Shown piece by piece: positions 1 to 8,520 of a DNA stretch of 25,527 bases. The notes beneath the pieces are model-generated. The model worked only from the letters and a program-made list of their open reading frames with translations. It made no database searches and had not been told where the DNA came from. This stretch comes from Prevotella sp. CAG:1185 (GTDB taxonomy: Bacteria; Bacteroidota; Bacteroidia; Bacteroidales; Bacteroidaceae). The translations under genes were made by a program, and so were the position numbers. How positions within the stretch are numbered: position 1 is the first letter of the stretch; every line of letters starts with the position of its first letter. The stretch is taken from assembly GCA_000436695.1 (NCBI GenBank), contig HF992554.1, positions 1-25,527 of the forward strand. The letters are read 5' to 3'.

Positions 1-25
1 ACAACTTTTTCAATCGTTTTCTTAT

Positions 26-64
26 ACCGAACTCACGTTAATTTAATGAGTTGCGCGGTTTTTT
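26..64 (+). terminator. Probable terminator of an off-window plus-strand gene
   Basis: ACCGAACTCA (26-35) pairs with TGAGTT (47-52) and CGGT (56-59), with a 3-nt bulge, and a run of six T follows (59-64). This is the usual layout of a rho-independent terminator. No coding sequence is recognisable in bases 1-25, so the gene it would end is inferred to lie to the left of the window. Confidence 0.45.
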
Positions 65-76
65 ATTACGTAAATA

Positions 77-207
77 CGGCATTTTGTGGGGATATAAAAT
101 TATGCTATACTTCTAAATGGGTAGCATTTTGTGTTTAGATTAGTAACATTTTATGTTATAAAAGATACCCTTTTACAATATAAAAGTATCCTTTTGTATT
201 GTAATCG
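77..207. repeat. Degenerate 22-nt tandem repeat array (array A)
   Basis: The core CATTTTRTG or CCTTTTRYA recurs at 80, 125, 147, 169 and 190, which fits a 22-nt period with one unit at about 99-120 degraded and one spacing of 21. Units start at about 77, 99, 121, 143, 165 and 187. Several contain a short dyad: TTTTAT-gtt-ATAAAA at 149-163 and TTTTA-caata-TAAAA at 171-185. A weaker related unit may begin at about 55. The array sits in the 325-bp gap downstream of uvrA, where nothing else but two terminators is seen. Function is unknown; protein-binding iterons or a decayed element are possible. Confidence 0.6.
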
Positions 208-245
208 TTATTAGTTGAAAATCAGCAGTTTACTTATTAAAATAA

Positions 246-309
246 AAAGCAAGTCTTGAAATGTATGATACCGACTTAAAGGTTATCTATATTATTCAAG
301 ACTTGCTTT
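246..309 (-). terminator. uvrA terminator with long loop
   Basis: AAAGCAAGTCTTGAA (246-260) is a perfect 15-bp inverted repeat of 295-309, with a 34-nt loop. Read on the minus strand, downstream of the uvrA stop, the second arm ends in GCTTTTTATTTT, which serves as the U-tract. The stem is strong but the loop is unusually long for an intrinsic terminator. Confidence 0.7.
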
Positions 310-325
310 ATTTATCTATATAATA

Positions 326-3157
326 TTATTGAGCCTGCAGCTCTTTTTTTAAGAATGGTGGAGTAAAGCCTTTTTCGCTTTCAGCCACTTCTTCAGGTGT
401 TCCTGTGGATAATACTGTTCCTCCGTTGCGTCCGCCTTCAGGTCCCATGTCTATTATATAGTCGGCCAGTTTTATTACATCGAGGTTGTGTTCGATAATG
501 ATAACCGTGTTACCTCTGTCTACTAATTTCTGTAATACATTCATGAGAATTCGTATATCCTCAAAATGCAGGCCCGTTGTAGGTTCGTCAAGGATATACA
601 GAGTTTTGCCTGTGTCGCGTTTGCTGAGTTCGGTAGCAAGTTTCACTCGTTGACTTTCGCCTCCGCTTAGCGTGGTCGACGGCTGTCCGAGTTTTATGTA
701 TCCAAGACCGACATCTTGTATAGTTTTTATTTTTCTCAATATGTCAGGAATGTTTTCAAAGAATTCCACGGCCTGGTTTATCGTCATGTCGAGAACGTCG
801 GCAATACTTTTGCCTTTGTATCTTACTTCGAGAGTTTCTCTGTTATAACGTTTGCCGTGGCATACCTCGCATGGCACCATTATATCTGGGAGAAATCTCA
901 TTTCTATGGTCTTATATCCGTTGCCTCCACATGCCTCACATCTTCCTCCCTTGACATTAAACGAGAAACGTCCCGGCTTGTATCCTCTTATCTTTGCCTC
1001 AGGCAGATTGACGAAAAGTGAGCGTATGTCACTAAACACACCTGTATATGTCGCAGGATTAGAACGCGGCGTCCTTCCGAGCGGACTTTGGTCTACGTTT
1101 ACTACTTTATCGATAAACTCAATTCCTTCAATGCTTTTATAGGGCATAGGCTTTTTGAGTGAACGATAGAAGTGTTGGCTTAATATAGGTTGCAGTGTTT
1201 CGTTTATTAATGTAGATTTACCGCTTCCGCTCACGCCTGTAACAACAATGAGTTTGCCAAGTGGAAATTCAACGTCAACGTTTTTAAGGTTGTTACCTGA
1301 TGCACCTCTTAATATTATAGATTTTCCGTTGCCTTTGCGTCTTTCTGCCGGAACCTCTATTTTCATTTCTCCGTTAAGATACTGGCTTGTCATTGTGTGT
1401 TGCTTAAGCATCTCAGTTGGTGTCCCTTGGAAAACCACTTCGCCTCCCTTGCGTCCTGCCTTAGGCCCGATGTCTACTATATAATCGGCATTAAGCATCA
1501 TGTCTTTGTCATGTTCCACAACAATAACTGTATTGCCTAGATCACGCAACTCTTTAAGAGATTTTATCAGACGGTCGTTATCTCTTTGGTGAAGACCTAT
1601 GCTAGGCTCGTCAAGAATATAAAGCACGTTGACGAGTTGTGAGCCTATCTGAGTAGCCAGTCTTATTCGCTGACTTTCGCCTCCTGATAGTGTTGCCGAT
1701 TGTCTGTTGAGTGACAGGTAGTCGAGTCCCACTTCAAGCATGAAGTCAATACGCGTAATAATTTCTTTTATTATTTCTGACGCTATTTTGGTCTGTCTTT
1801 CGTTCAGATGCTTTTTAGCTTCAGTGAGCCATTCTTTTAGTTCGCTTATATCTAGATTTGCAACTTCGGATATGTTCTTATCCCATATTTTATATGAAAG
1901 AGATTCACGATTAAGTCGCTGCCCGTGACATTCAGGACATTGACATACCGTCTGAAACTGGTCTGCCCATTTCTGTCCGCTTGCGCTGTCATCGTTTTCA
2001 ATAACATTATGAAGATATTTTATAATGCCGTCAAATTCAACAAAATAGTCGCTTGATGTGTGCACGAGTTCTTTTCTTATGCGTACAGGTTCTAGTGAAC
2101 CGTACAATATCTCGTTCATTGCTTCTTCCTGAATATCCTTAATAGGTGTATTTAGATTGTATTCATACTTTTCAAGAATAGCTTCTATCTGCCAGAAAAT
2201 CATCTGATTCTTATATTTTCCCAGCGGAATTATTCCTCCTTGTTTTATTGACAGCCCGGTGTCAGGCATTACCTTGTTTATGTCAATCTCGTTCACATAT
2301 CCGAGTCCTTTACAGCGTGGACATGCGCCTTCAGGCGAGTTGAATGAGAATTTGTTAGGAGCAGGATCGCCGTAAGATATTCCTGTGGTAGGACACATAA
2401 GCCTCTTGCTGTAGTATTTAGCCTCGTTAGTGTCCTTCTCCATTATCATCAGGAGTCCGTCACCTTGTTTCATTGCAGCTGCAACACTCTTTTTAAGGCG
2501 TTCGTCATCCTTGTCCTGTACCTGCAGTTTGTCAATTACCACTTCAATGTTGTGGTTCTTGTATCTGTCGGTTTTCATACCGCGGACAATTTCTTTTACA
2601 TCACCATCTACTCTTATGTATAGGTAGCCTTTCTTGCGCATACTTTCAAACAACTCACGATAATGGCCTTTACGGTTGCGAACGAGTGGGGCAAGTATGA
2701 AAATCTTTTTACCATCGTATTTCGTGTGAATCATTTTCAGCACGTCTTCTTCCGTATATTTCACCATCTCCTCGCCGGTAGCATAGCTGTAAGCTATACC
2801 CGCCCGTGCATAAAGCAGGCGCAAGTAATCATAAATCTCAGTTGTCGTTCCGACAGTTGAACGTGGATTCTTGTTTGTTGTCTTCTGTTCAATGCTTATT
2901 ACCGGACTTAGTCCTGTAATTTTGTCAACATCAGGACGTTCCATTCCTCCAAGAAAGTTTCGTGCATAAGCAGAAAACGTTTCGATATATCTTCTTTGTC
3001 CTTCAGCGTAGATTGTATCAAATGCAAGCGACGACTTGCCCGAACCGCTCAGTCCTGTAACTACAGTCAGGCTGTTGCGCGGTATTTCTACATTTATATT
3101 TTTTAAGTTATGTACACGTGCTCCCCACACGTTTATTTTTTCGTCTTCTCTATCCAT
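326..3157 (-). CDS. uvrA: UvrABC excinuclease subunit A
   Basis: DNA-damage recognition ATPase of nucleotide excision repair; it loads UvrB at lesions in the cytoplasm. The 943-residue length matches the family (about 940). The first ABC module has the Walker A motif GLSGSGKS at residues 35-42, then an LSGGESQR signature and ILDEPSIGLH Walker B. The second repeats these as GVSGSGKST, LSGGESQR and ILDEPTTGLH. Zinc-module cysteines are visible as CPRC (279-282), CPECHGQR, CEACGGNG and CEVCHGKR. The first pair of the N-terminal zinc module reads C255-P-T-T258, so one cysteine is replaced by threonine. The start ATG is at 3155-3157. The gene lies 38 bp downstream of a T9SS-type secreted protein gene on the same strand and has its own downstream terminator at 246-309. 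No SOS box was recognised upstream. Confidence 0.97.
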   Translation of the reverse strand: MDREDEKINVWGARVHNLKNINVEIPRNSLTVVTGLSGSGKSSLAFDTIYAEGQRRYIETFSAYARNFLGGMERPDVDKITGLSPVISIEQKTTNKNPRSTVGTTTEIYDYLRLLYARAGIAYSYATGEEMVKYTEEDVLKMIHTKYDGKKIFILAPLVRNRKGHYRELFESMRKKGYLYIRVDGDVKEIVRGMKTDRYKNHNIEVVIDKLQVQDKDDERLKKSVAAAMKQGDGLLMIMEKDTNEAKYYSKRLMCPTTGISYGDPAPNKFSFNSPEGACPRCKGLGYVNEIDINKVMPDTGLSIKQGGIIPLGKYKNQMIFWQIEAILEKYEYNLNTPIKDIQEEAMNEILYGSLEPVRIRKELVHTSSDYFVEFDGIIKYLHNVIENDDSASGQKWADQFQTVCQCPECHGQRLNRESLSYKIWDKNISEVANLDISELKEWLTEAKKHLNERQTKIASEIIKEIITRIDFMLEVGLDYLSLNRQSATLSGGESQRIRLATQIGSQLVNVLYILDEPSIGLHQRDNDRLIKSLKELRDLGNTVIVVEHDKDMMLNADYIVDIGPKAGRKGGEVVFQGTPTEMLKQHTMTSQYLNGEMKIEVPAERRKGNGKSIILRGASGNNLKNVDVEFPLGKLIVVTGVSGSGKSTLINETLQPILSQHFYRSLKKPMPYKSIEGIEFIDKVVNVDQSPLGRTPRSNPATYTGVFSDIRSLFVNLPEAKIRGYKPGRFSFNVKGGRCEACGGNGYKTIEMRFLPDIMVPCEVCHGKRYNRETLEVRYKGKSIADVLDMTINQAVEFFENIPDILRKIKTIQDVGLGYIKLGQPSTTLSGGESQRVKLATELSKRDTGKTLYILDEPTTGLHFEDIRILMNVLQKLVDRGNTVIIIEHNLDVIKLADYIIDMGPEGGRNGGTVLSTGTPEEVAESEKGFTPPFLKKELQAQ

Positions 3158-3195
3158 CTTTATAATTGAATATTTGATGATGACTTTTCGGATGC

Positions 3196-3921
3196 TTATT
3201 CAGTTGCTGTAGAGCCAGACTCCTCAGAATACCCCCTTAGAAGGTTTACGTCTCTTCTTATGTTGAAGGTACGTCCGTCAGCTCCTTTGGCTTTAACCAA
3301 TACGAAATAAACTCCTTGTTTTACATCCTTTCCATTGTACTTACCGTCCCAGCCACCGGCTGGGTCATCCCATTCATACAACTTTTGTCCCCATCTGTTG
3401 AATATGTATGCATGGAATTCTATGATAGACTGATAGCCGTCTTTGGCCTTATAAATGTCATTAATACCGTCTCCATTGGGCGAAAATGCATTTGGCATTT
3501 CAAGTTTGCTTTCACTGATTGTAACACTCATCGGCCCAACTTCATCCCAGTATTCCTGAGTATATGCAATAGTGTCGTTGCCATTGATGAATGTGGCATA
3601 AACAACAATGTTGTGAGTGCCGGCTTTAGTGAATGTATATTCCGTATCTTCTTCATATCTTGTCAGATAAGGCTCACTTTCACCATTAAGAGTAAAACGC
3701 CATTGGTATGTAGCGCTATATGAGCCTACATTCTGCGGATTTGCACGAAAGCGCCCTAAAAGAGGCGCATTTCCCGACATGTTTGAGTTTTCTTCTTCAC
3801 CTTCTTCAGTTACATACGTGGCCGTAGGACTTATTGTGGGTATTTCGTCATAATCATCGGCCTTAATACTCACAGCATTTATTAGCGTTATAACGCAAGC
3901 AAATAAAAGTCTGATTTTCAT
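3196..3921 (-). CDS. Secreted protein with gliding-motility/T9SS type B C-terminal domain
   Basis: A 241-residue exported protein. Residues 1-21 form a Sec signal peptide ending in SIKA. The middle (about 50-135) resembles a PKD/Ig-like beta-sandwich: it has QWRFTLNGES and a GTHNIVVYATF strand pair. The C-terminal 100 residues begin with the hallmark PNAFSPNGDGIND, followed by FNRWGQKLYEW, GGWDGKYNGK and QGVYFVLVKA. These define the gliding motility-associated C-terminal (CHU_C) domain, which acts as a type B sorting signal for T9SS. The product is therefore inferred to reach the cell surface or medium. A GAGGA ribosome-binding-like sequence precedes the ATG (minus strand of 3923-3927). It shares a strand with uvrA at 38 bp spacing, so co-transcription is likely although the roles appear unrelated. 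The exact ligand or function is not recognisable. Confidence 0.88.
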   Translation of the reverse strand: MKIRLLFACVITLINAVSIKADDYDEIPTISPTATYVTEEGEEENSNMSGNAPLLGRFRANPQNVGSYSATYQWRFTLNGESEPYLTRYEEDTEYTFTKAGTHNIVVYATFINGNDTIAYTQEYWDEVGPMSVTISESKLEMPNAFSPNGDGINDIYKAKDGYQSIIEFHAYIFNRWGQKLYEWDDPAGGWDGKYNGKDVKQGVYFVLVKAKGADGRTFNIRRDVNLLRGYSEESGSTATE

Positions 3922-3941
3922 TTCCTCAAAATATATTTATG

Positions 3942-3949
3942 CAAATTTA
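3942..3949 (-). promoter_or_regulatory. Candidate -7 box for the secreted protein-uvrA unit
   Basis: Read on the minus strand this is TAAATTTG followed by CA, a perfect match to the Bacteroidetes -7 consensus TAnnTTTG. It lies about 20 bp upstream of the ATG at 3921. No convincing TTTG -33 element is seen at the usual spacing, so the call rests on the -7 box alone. Confidence 0.5.
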
Positions 3950-3959
3950 CGTAATAAAG

Positions 3960-3990
3960 TTGATTTAGACGCTCTTTTTTTGTATTTTTG
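3960..3990 (+). promoter_or_regulatory. Promoter of the LysM protein gene
   Basis: TTG at 3960-3962 and TATTTTTG at 3983-3990 (then CAC) are separated by 20 bp, matching the Bacteroidetes sigma-ABfr pattern TTTG-N19-21-TAnnTTTG. The start codon is at 4110, which implies an untranslated leader of roughly 110 nt. Confidence 0.7.
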
Positions 3991-4109
3991 CACACAAAAG
4001 TTTGGTTATGTCCGGCATCAGGCATGGCAGATAAGTCATTATAAGACTGTAAGGTGGCTGTGTTTTTGCTTTAGCCGGTTTTGATAAAGTAATTCCAAAT
4101 AAAAGAAAT

Positions 4110-5450
4110 ATGAGGCATTTTTCAAGATATATCATATTGCTTGTCGCATTATTTGCGACTATTGATATATCCGCACAAAGCAGTGATGTGCAGGATATGC
4201 ACAAGGTAAAAAAGAGTGAAACCATTTTCGGTATAGCCCGTAAATATGGTATTACGGTAAGTGATCTTATTAAGGCTAATCCTGAAATGAACGATCCTGG
4301 CTATGAACTTAAGAAAGGTGATTATATATTTATACCCAGGGTTAAGACAACTGTTACAGCTAAAACAGGGAATACTAATATAAAGGTTGCAAAGGCTTCG
4401 TCCAATTCTGTGAAAGTAGGCGTATTGCTGCCACTGCACAATGTAGACGGCGATGGTCGTAGAATGCTGGAATATTATCGTGGTATGCTTATGGCTTGTG
4501 AAGATTTAAAGAAGGAAGGAATCTCAATAGACATAAATGTTTATAACTTGCCTATTGACGGTGATGTCTATCAAACGCTTTCCATGTCAGGGCTTTCTAA
4601 ATGCAATGTTATATTTGGTCCTCTTTATACAAAGCAGGTTAAGCCTATTGCTGAATTTGCAAAGGAAAATGGCGCAAAACTTGTTATACCATTTTCAATA
4701 AATGGTAATGATGTAGCTTCTAATTCTAGTATTTTTCAGGTTTATCAGTCGCCCGAATATTTCTATAATGAAGTTATAAAGCATTTTCTTTATCGTTTCA
4801 GCAATTATCATGTAGTGGTTATAGACTGTAACGACCGCACGAGTGACAAGGGTGTGTTTACCTTCGGATTGCGTAAACAACTTGAAGAGCGTAATATTTC
4901 ATGCAGCGTTACAAATCTTAATTCGAGTGACGAAATGTTTGCCAAGTCATTTAGTGCAATAAAGCCGAATATGGTTATATTGAACACTGGCCGTTCGCCC
5001 GAGCTTAACGATGTACTTGAAAGGCTTGACGCGCTTACAGGCGAGCATCCTTCTTTGGCTGTATCTTTGTTTGGTTATACAGAGTGGCTGATGTATGTAA
5101 AATATAATCAAGATAAATTCTTTAAATACGATACATATATTCCGACAGCAGGATACTACAATTCTTATTCAACTAAGGTTAAGACATTAGAAAATAGGTA
5201 TATGCGTTGGTTTAACAGCAGCATGATGGACTATCTTCCGCGTTTTGCTCTGACTGGTTATGATCACGGAATGTTTTTCCTCAGAGGAATATATAATAAT
5301 GGAAAGAAATTCAACGGAAGTAGTGTTGACAAGAATGCGGTTCAGACGCCGTTGCATTTCACAAAACTTGGTTCAGGAGGATATCAGAATTCAGGTTTTA
5401 TGTTTGTTCATTACAATCGTAACAATACTATATCACTTATCAATTTTTGA
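4110..5450 (+). CDS. LysM domain plus periplasmic-binding-fold protein
   Basis: A 446-residue exported protein. A signal peptide occupies about residues 1-23, ending DISAQ. A single LysM domain follows at about 31-77: HKVKKSETIFGIARKYGIT, then LIKANPEM and GDYIFIP. LysM domains bind the glycan strands of peptidoglycan. Residues from about 99 onward (VKVGVLLPLHN, YYRGMLMACEDLKKEGI, NVIFGPLYTKQV) have the pattern of a type 1 periplasmic-binding fold, as in Leu/Ile/Val receptors and LpoA-like proteins. The likely site is the periplasm, tethered to the cell wall; the ligand is unknown. The gene lies 8 bp upstream of a beta-barrel gene, suggesting an operon. Architecture is common in Bacteroidetes; function remains unassigned. 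Confidence 0.88.
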   Translation: MRHFSRYIILLVALFATIDISAQSSDVQDMHKVKKSETIFGIARKYGITVSDLIKANPEMNDPGYELKKGDYIFIPRVKTTVTAKTGNTNIKVAKASSNSVKVGVLLPLHNVDGDGRRMLEYYRGMLMACEDLKKEGISIDINVYNLPIDGDVYQTLSMSGLSKCNVIFGPLYTKQVKPIAEFAKENGAKLVIPFSINGNDVASNSSIFQVYQSPEYFYNEVIKHFLYRFSNYHVVVIDCNDRTSDKGVFTFGLRKQLEERNISCSVTNLNSSDEMFAKSFSAIKPNMVILNTGRSPELNDVLERLDALTGEHPSLAVSLFGYTEWLMYVKYNQDKFFKYDTYIPTAGYYNSYSTKVKTLENRYMRWFNSSMMDYLPRFALTGYDHGMFFLRGIYNNGKKFNGSSVDKNAVQTPLHFTKLGSGGYQNSGFMFVHYNRNNTISLINF

Positions 5451-5458
5451 CGTATAAG

Positions 5459-6199
5459 ATGCGTAAATTTATAATTTCAGCTGTATTTACATTGCTGGTG
5501 ACAGGTGCCTATGCTCAGATAGGAGAGTATCGTAATAATATGAGTATTGGTGTAAATGGCGGTTATGTGCTTAGCAACGTAGGCTTTAATCCTAAAGTTA
5601 ACCAAACTTACCATGGTGGATTTACAGGTGGTGTGTCTTTCCGTTATGTATGTGAAAAATATTTTACTACAATTTGTGCATTGCAGGCAGAAGTCAATTT
5701 CGCTCAGATTGGTTGGAAAGAAGACATACTCGATATAAATGACGCTCCAGTGATTAATCCTGTTACAGGTGTTGCCGAGCAGTATAGCCGTACAATGAAT
5801 TATGTGCAGATACCAGTGTTTGCGCATTTGGGATGGGGGCGTGAAGATAAAGGATTTCAATTCTTCTTTCAAGCAGGACCTCAGTTCGGATTTTGTTTGA
5901 GCGAGTCGACAAATATGAATTTTAATTTTGAGGATATTAATCTTTCAGACCGTGTTAACAGTACTATAGCTCAGGATACTATGGCTGTTGAAAATAAATT
6001 TGATTATGGTATAGCTGCCGGTCTAGGTGTGGAGTATTCACATCCGAAGGTTGGGCATTTTCAGCTTGAGGCAAGATACTATTATGGATTGGGAAATATC
6101 TATGGCGATTCAAAGAAAGATTATTTCGGAAAATCTAATTTTGGAAATATAGTTGTAAAACTCACATATCTGTTTGATATAATCAGAACAAAGAAATAG
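5459..6199 (+). CDS. PorT-family outer-membrane beta-barrel protein
   Basis: A 246-residue exported protein with a signal peptide of about 20 residues ending GAYAQ. The rest alternates short aromatic-rich strands with glycine turns (NNMSIGVNGGYVLSNVG, GGVSFRYV, YVQIPVFAHLGWG, FFFQAGPQFGF, GIAAGLGVEYS, FQLEARYYYGLG). This is the pattern of the 8- to 10-strand outer membrane protein beta-barrel family (PorT-like, PF13568 type). A TTG codon four codons upstream at 5447 keeps the frame open. The ATG at 5459 is preferred because it gives a normal signal peptide starting MRKF. The gene begins 8 bp after the LysM gene and ends at a strong terminator, so the two are likely co-transcribed. Specific role unknown. 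Confidence 0.85.
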   Translation: MRKFIISAVFTLLVTGAYAQIGEYRNNMSIGVNGGYVLSNVGFNPKVNQTYHGGFTGGVSFRYVCEKYFTTICALQAEVNFAQIGWKEDILDINDAPVINPVTGVAEQYSRTMNYVQIPVFAHLGWGREDKGFQFFFQAGPQFGFCLSESTNMNFNFEDINLSDRVNSTIAQDTMAVENKFDYGIAAGLGVEYSHPKVGHFQLEARYYYGLGNIYGDSKKDYFGKSNFGNIVVKLTYLFDIIRTKK

Positions 6200-6240
6200 A
6201 TGTTGAGATAAAGTAAATTTAGTTTAGAATTAAATATAAG

Positions 6241-6282
6241 GCACATACGTCGTGACAGATGTCAGATGTATGTGCTTTTTTT
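6241..6282 (+). terminator. Terminator of the LysM/beta-barrel operon
   Basis: GCACATAC (6241-6248) pairs with GTATGTGC (6268-6275) around a 19-nt loop, and seven T follow (6276-6282). It ends the two-gene plus-strand unit. The next gene converges from the other strand, ending at 6362, and no separate convincing terminator was found for it. Confidence 0.88.
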
Positions 6283-6361
6283 ATTGATAATAATGTTTAT
6301 ATGATGATTATTTAGTCGTCCCTTAAAAAGCCCATTTTTGCGAGACATTGTTCCGACACCT

Positions 6362-8356
6362 TTACAAACGTATACGTAATTGTAGATCTAAATCAGTTGC
6401 TGAAGAATGCGCAATCATTTGATAACTGCTGCCAATTTGATCTCTGTCAAAATATTTGGTTGTACCTACTTTAGCTATAAATGTGAAAGACTTCAAGAAA
6501 TCACAACTCGCGACAAATGCACACCTTATACCATTACCATAAAAAGAAGGAAATGAAAATGAATAAAGCATACCTTTCTCATATGAATATACACGACTGT
6601 CATAGCTGTCTGTTTTAAAATAGCCAAATGATAAATCTAGGTTAATTGTCTTTCGCAATTTATAATGAGCATTTTGAGTTATCATCCATCCCATACTATT
6701 TTCTTTATATGAAGTGTATGCCAAATCAACTTGTGTCTTTAATCTCAATTCATTAGAACTATATGCTGCTGACAACCTGCCCCTATGGTCTATTTTGTTT
6801 ATCAGATATGTTTTATCAGCATTGTCCTTTTCACGTACCTTTATCCTATAGCGTGCCGCAAAAGTCCATTTAGACTTCATAAAAGTTAATTGTAACAAGT
6901 TATCTGACGAACGTGAACTATTTGAAGCCTGATACTTTGGCCAGGCAAAATAAGCGAAATCTGTATATGCCATAATATTTAATGAGGAGATAGGCCTCCA
7001 AGTAAGTCCAACATAAATTCCACTTTCATTTTGAACAGCACCTCCCTCACTAAAACTTTCAGCAAATAATGCATAATACTTATATGAATAAAAACGTTGC
7101 AATGCTAACACCGACATGCGATCTGATATATTATAGCTAATGGTATTTATTGTTGCCATAGCTTTACATCCTCCTGTGGCTGTTTCTCCACTAAATGAGA
7201 AACGACTACCTGTATAACCATAATTTACACCAATATTATAAAATGTTTTCCCATGTGCGTAATGTTTACGATAAACAGCTGTTGTCTTAGGTACAAGCTC
7301 TTTGTCCAAAGATGTATATACAGCAGTTGCACCAACATAAAATCTGCCAGAACGGTAATCAACATTACCACCAAAAAGAAAATGGGAAGAATTATTTTTC
7401 TTATCCATTTCTGTCTTCGTTCTATGATATCCGGAACTTAATATTGTTGCAATTGTACTATCGCCCTTATTTAATGTAGCATCAAATTTACGTGATGATA
7501 CAAATAAACTGACATCCAAACCTTTTAATATATTAAAAGTTCCTGCTGCTCCTTGCAAATAGTTACCGTCTGAAGCAGAAGAATGTGCCCTAATATTACT
7601 ACTGCCTCGACCCATCGAAGAAAGTGTTGAAAGTTTGCCAAATCCAAAATTGTTATTTATGACAAGTCCCATTCCAAAACGTAACCTGTACCTGCCTAAT
7701 GCCAACGTTTTTATATGTCCTAACTTTTTCAATACCAGATAAAATGAATAAAAATCATATCCCATTTTATTTCTACCAGCAAAAAATGGCTCTCCTGCAT
7801 CTTGAGATCCAAGAAATCCCAACCTTACATAATCACCATAATCAAAATCATATCGAATACTATGCTTATATTTATAGCCCAGATACCCATTGATGTCACC
7901 TTTTCTGTTATAAAATGGCACTTTGAGAGTACCAACTATCTCATGTTTTCCATACTTCACAATATTCTTTAATGACGGGAAAACCTTTTTATGTACATCT
8001 CCAGCATAAGTAAAATAAAATAAAAGTCGCCGTTTATAATATGACAGATCTTTTATCATGACAAGTTCGCCCAAAGATTTCATTGGACCATAACGATAAA
8101 GATATTCGCTTATATCCTCTATATCCTTTGCTGTCAAAAAAGGAAATTGCTCCAAATCCTCTCTTGACGCAGTATTAATATTAATGGGATTTTCTTCTAA
8201 ATCACATAAAAGATCAAATGATGATTCCCATGAAGACGACTCAATATCTTCAAGTTCACTTAACTGATACAGAAATTGCTCCCACTCATGTCCTTCTCCG
8301 GCACAAAATGACAATAAAGGACAAAATGACAATACAACAATTAATAGGTTTTTCAT
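6362..8356 (-). CDS. Helix-hairpin-helix domain fused to predicted outer-membrane beta-barrel
   Basis: A 664-residue exported protein. The first 18-19 residues are a signal peptide. Residues about 55-105 form a ComEA-type helix-hairpin-helix region: NPININTASREDLEQFPFL, then YLYRYGPMKSLGELVMIKDL. ComEA-like HhH domains bind DNA without sequence specificity. From about residue 130 to the end the sequence is rich in alternating aromatic strands and glycine (LGYKYKHSIRYDFDYGDYVR, LALGRYRLRFGMGLVI, FYNIGVNYGYTGSRFSFSG, ending LDLQLRIRL), as in outer-membrane barrels. The protein is inferred to be an outer-membrane barrel with a periplasmic HhH module. Such fusions occur across Bacteroidetes and are often annotated only by the HhH domain; no function is established to my knowledge. 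It is a lone gene with its own promoter. Confidence 0.85.
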   Translation of the reverse strand: MKNLLIVVLSFCPLLSFCAGEGHEWEQFLYQLSELEDIESSSWESSFDLLCDLEENPININTASREDLEQFPFLTAKDIEDISEYLYRYGPMKSLGELVMIKDLSYYKRRLLFYFTYAGDVHKKVFPSLKNIVKYGKHEIVGTLKVPFYNRKGDINGYLGYKYKHSIRYDFDYGDYVRLGFLGSQDAGEPFFAGRNKMGYDFYSFYLVLKKLGHIKTLALGRYRLRFGMGLVINNNFGFGKLSTLSSMGRGSSNIRAHSSASDGNYLQGAAGTFNILKGLDVSLFVSSRKFDATLNKGDSTIATILSSGYHRTKTEMDKKNNSSHFLFGGNVDYRSGRFYVGATAVYTSLDKELVPKTTAVYRKHYAHGKTFYNIGVNYGYTGSRFSFSGETATGGCKAMATINTISYNISDRMSVLALQRFYSYKYYALFAESFSEGGAVQNESGIYVGLTWRPISSLNIMAYTDFAYFAWPKYQASNSSRSSDNLLQLTFMKSKWTFAARYRIKVREKDNADKTYLINKIDHRGRLSAAYSSNELRLKTQVDLAYTSYKENSMGWMITQNAHYKLRKTINLDLSFGYFKTDSYDSRVYSYEKGMLYSFSFPSFYGNGIRCAFVASCDFLKSFTFIAKVGTTKYFDRDQIGSSYQMIAHSSATDLDLQLRIRL

Positions 8357-8426
8357 CTTTAGATTTTAAAAGGTTTAGTCTGATTGCAGAATACAGGCCT
8401 GAACGTCACATAAGATACATTATTTA

Positions 8427-8457
8427 CAAAGTTACACATTTTTATACAGAAAAGCAA
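8427..8457 (-). promoter_or_regulatory. Promoter of the HhH-barrel gene
   Basis: On the minus strand, TTG (8455-8457) is followed after 20 bp by TAACTTTG (8427-8434), a full match to the Bacteroidetes promoter pattern. The implied leader to the ATG at 8356 is about 65 nt. Confidence 0.65.
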
Positions 8458-8520
8458 TAATCTAAGAAATTTATTAATAATAAACCCAACAGCAAAGACA
8501 ATGAATATTAAGATTTTTAT

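Noticed and set aside
77..207. Array A considered as a CRISPR array
   Set aside because: Units are directly contiguous without unique spacers of constant length, and no cas gene is present.
716..2860. Several open frames of 60-101 codons on the strand opposite uvrA
   Set aside because: They lie wholly within uvrA, have no family resemblance and no promoter or start context; uvrA is intact.
3965..4439. Minus-strand frames of 86 and 96 codons over the LysM promoter and gene
   Set aside because: They overlap a good promoter and a well-supported coding region, with no recognisable protein pattern.
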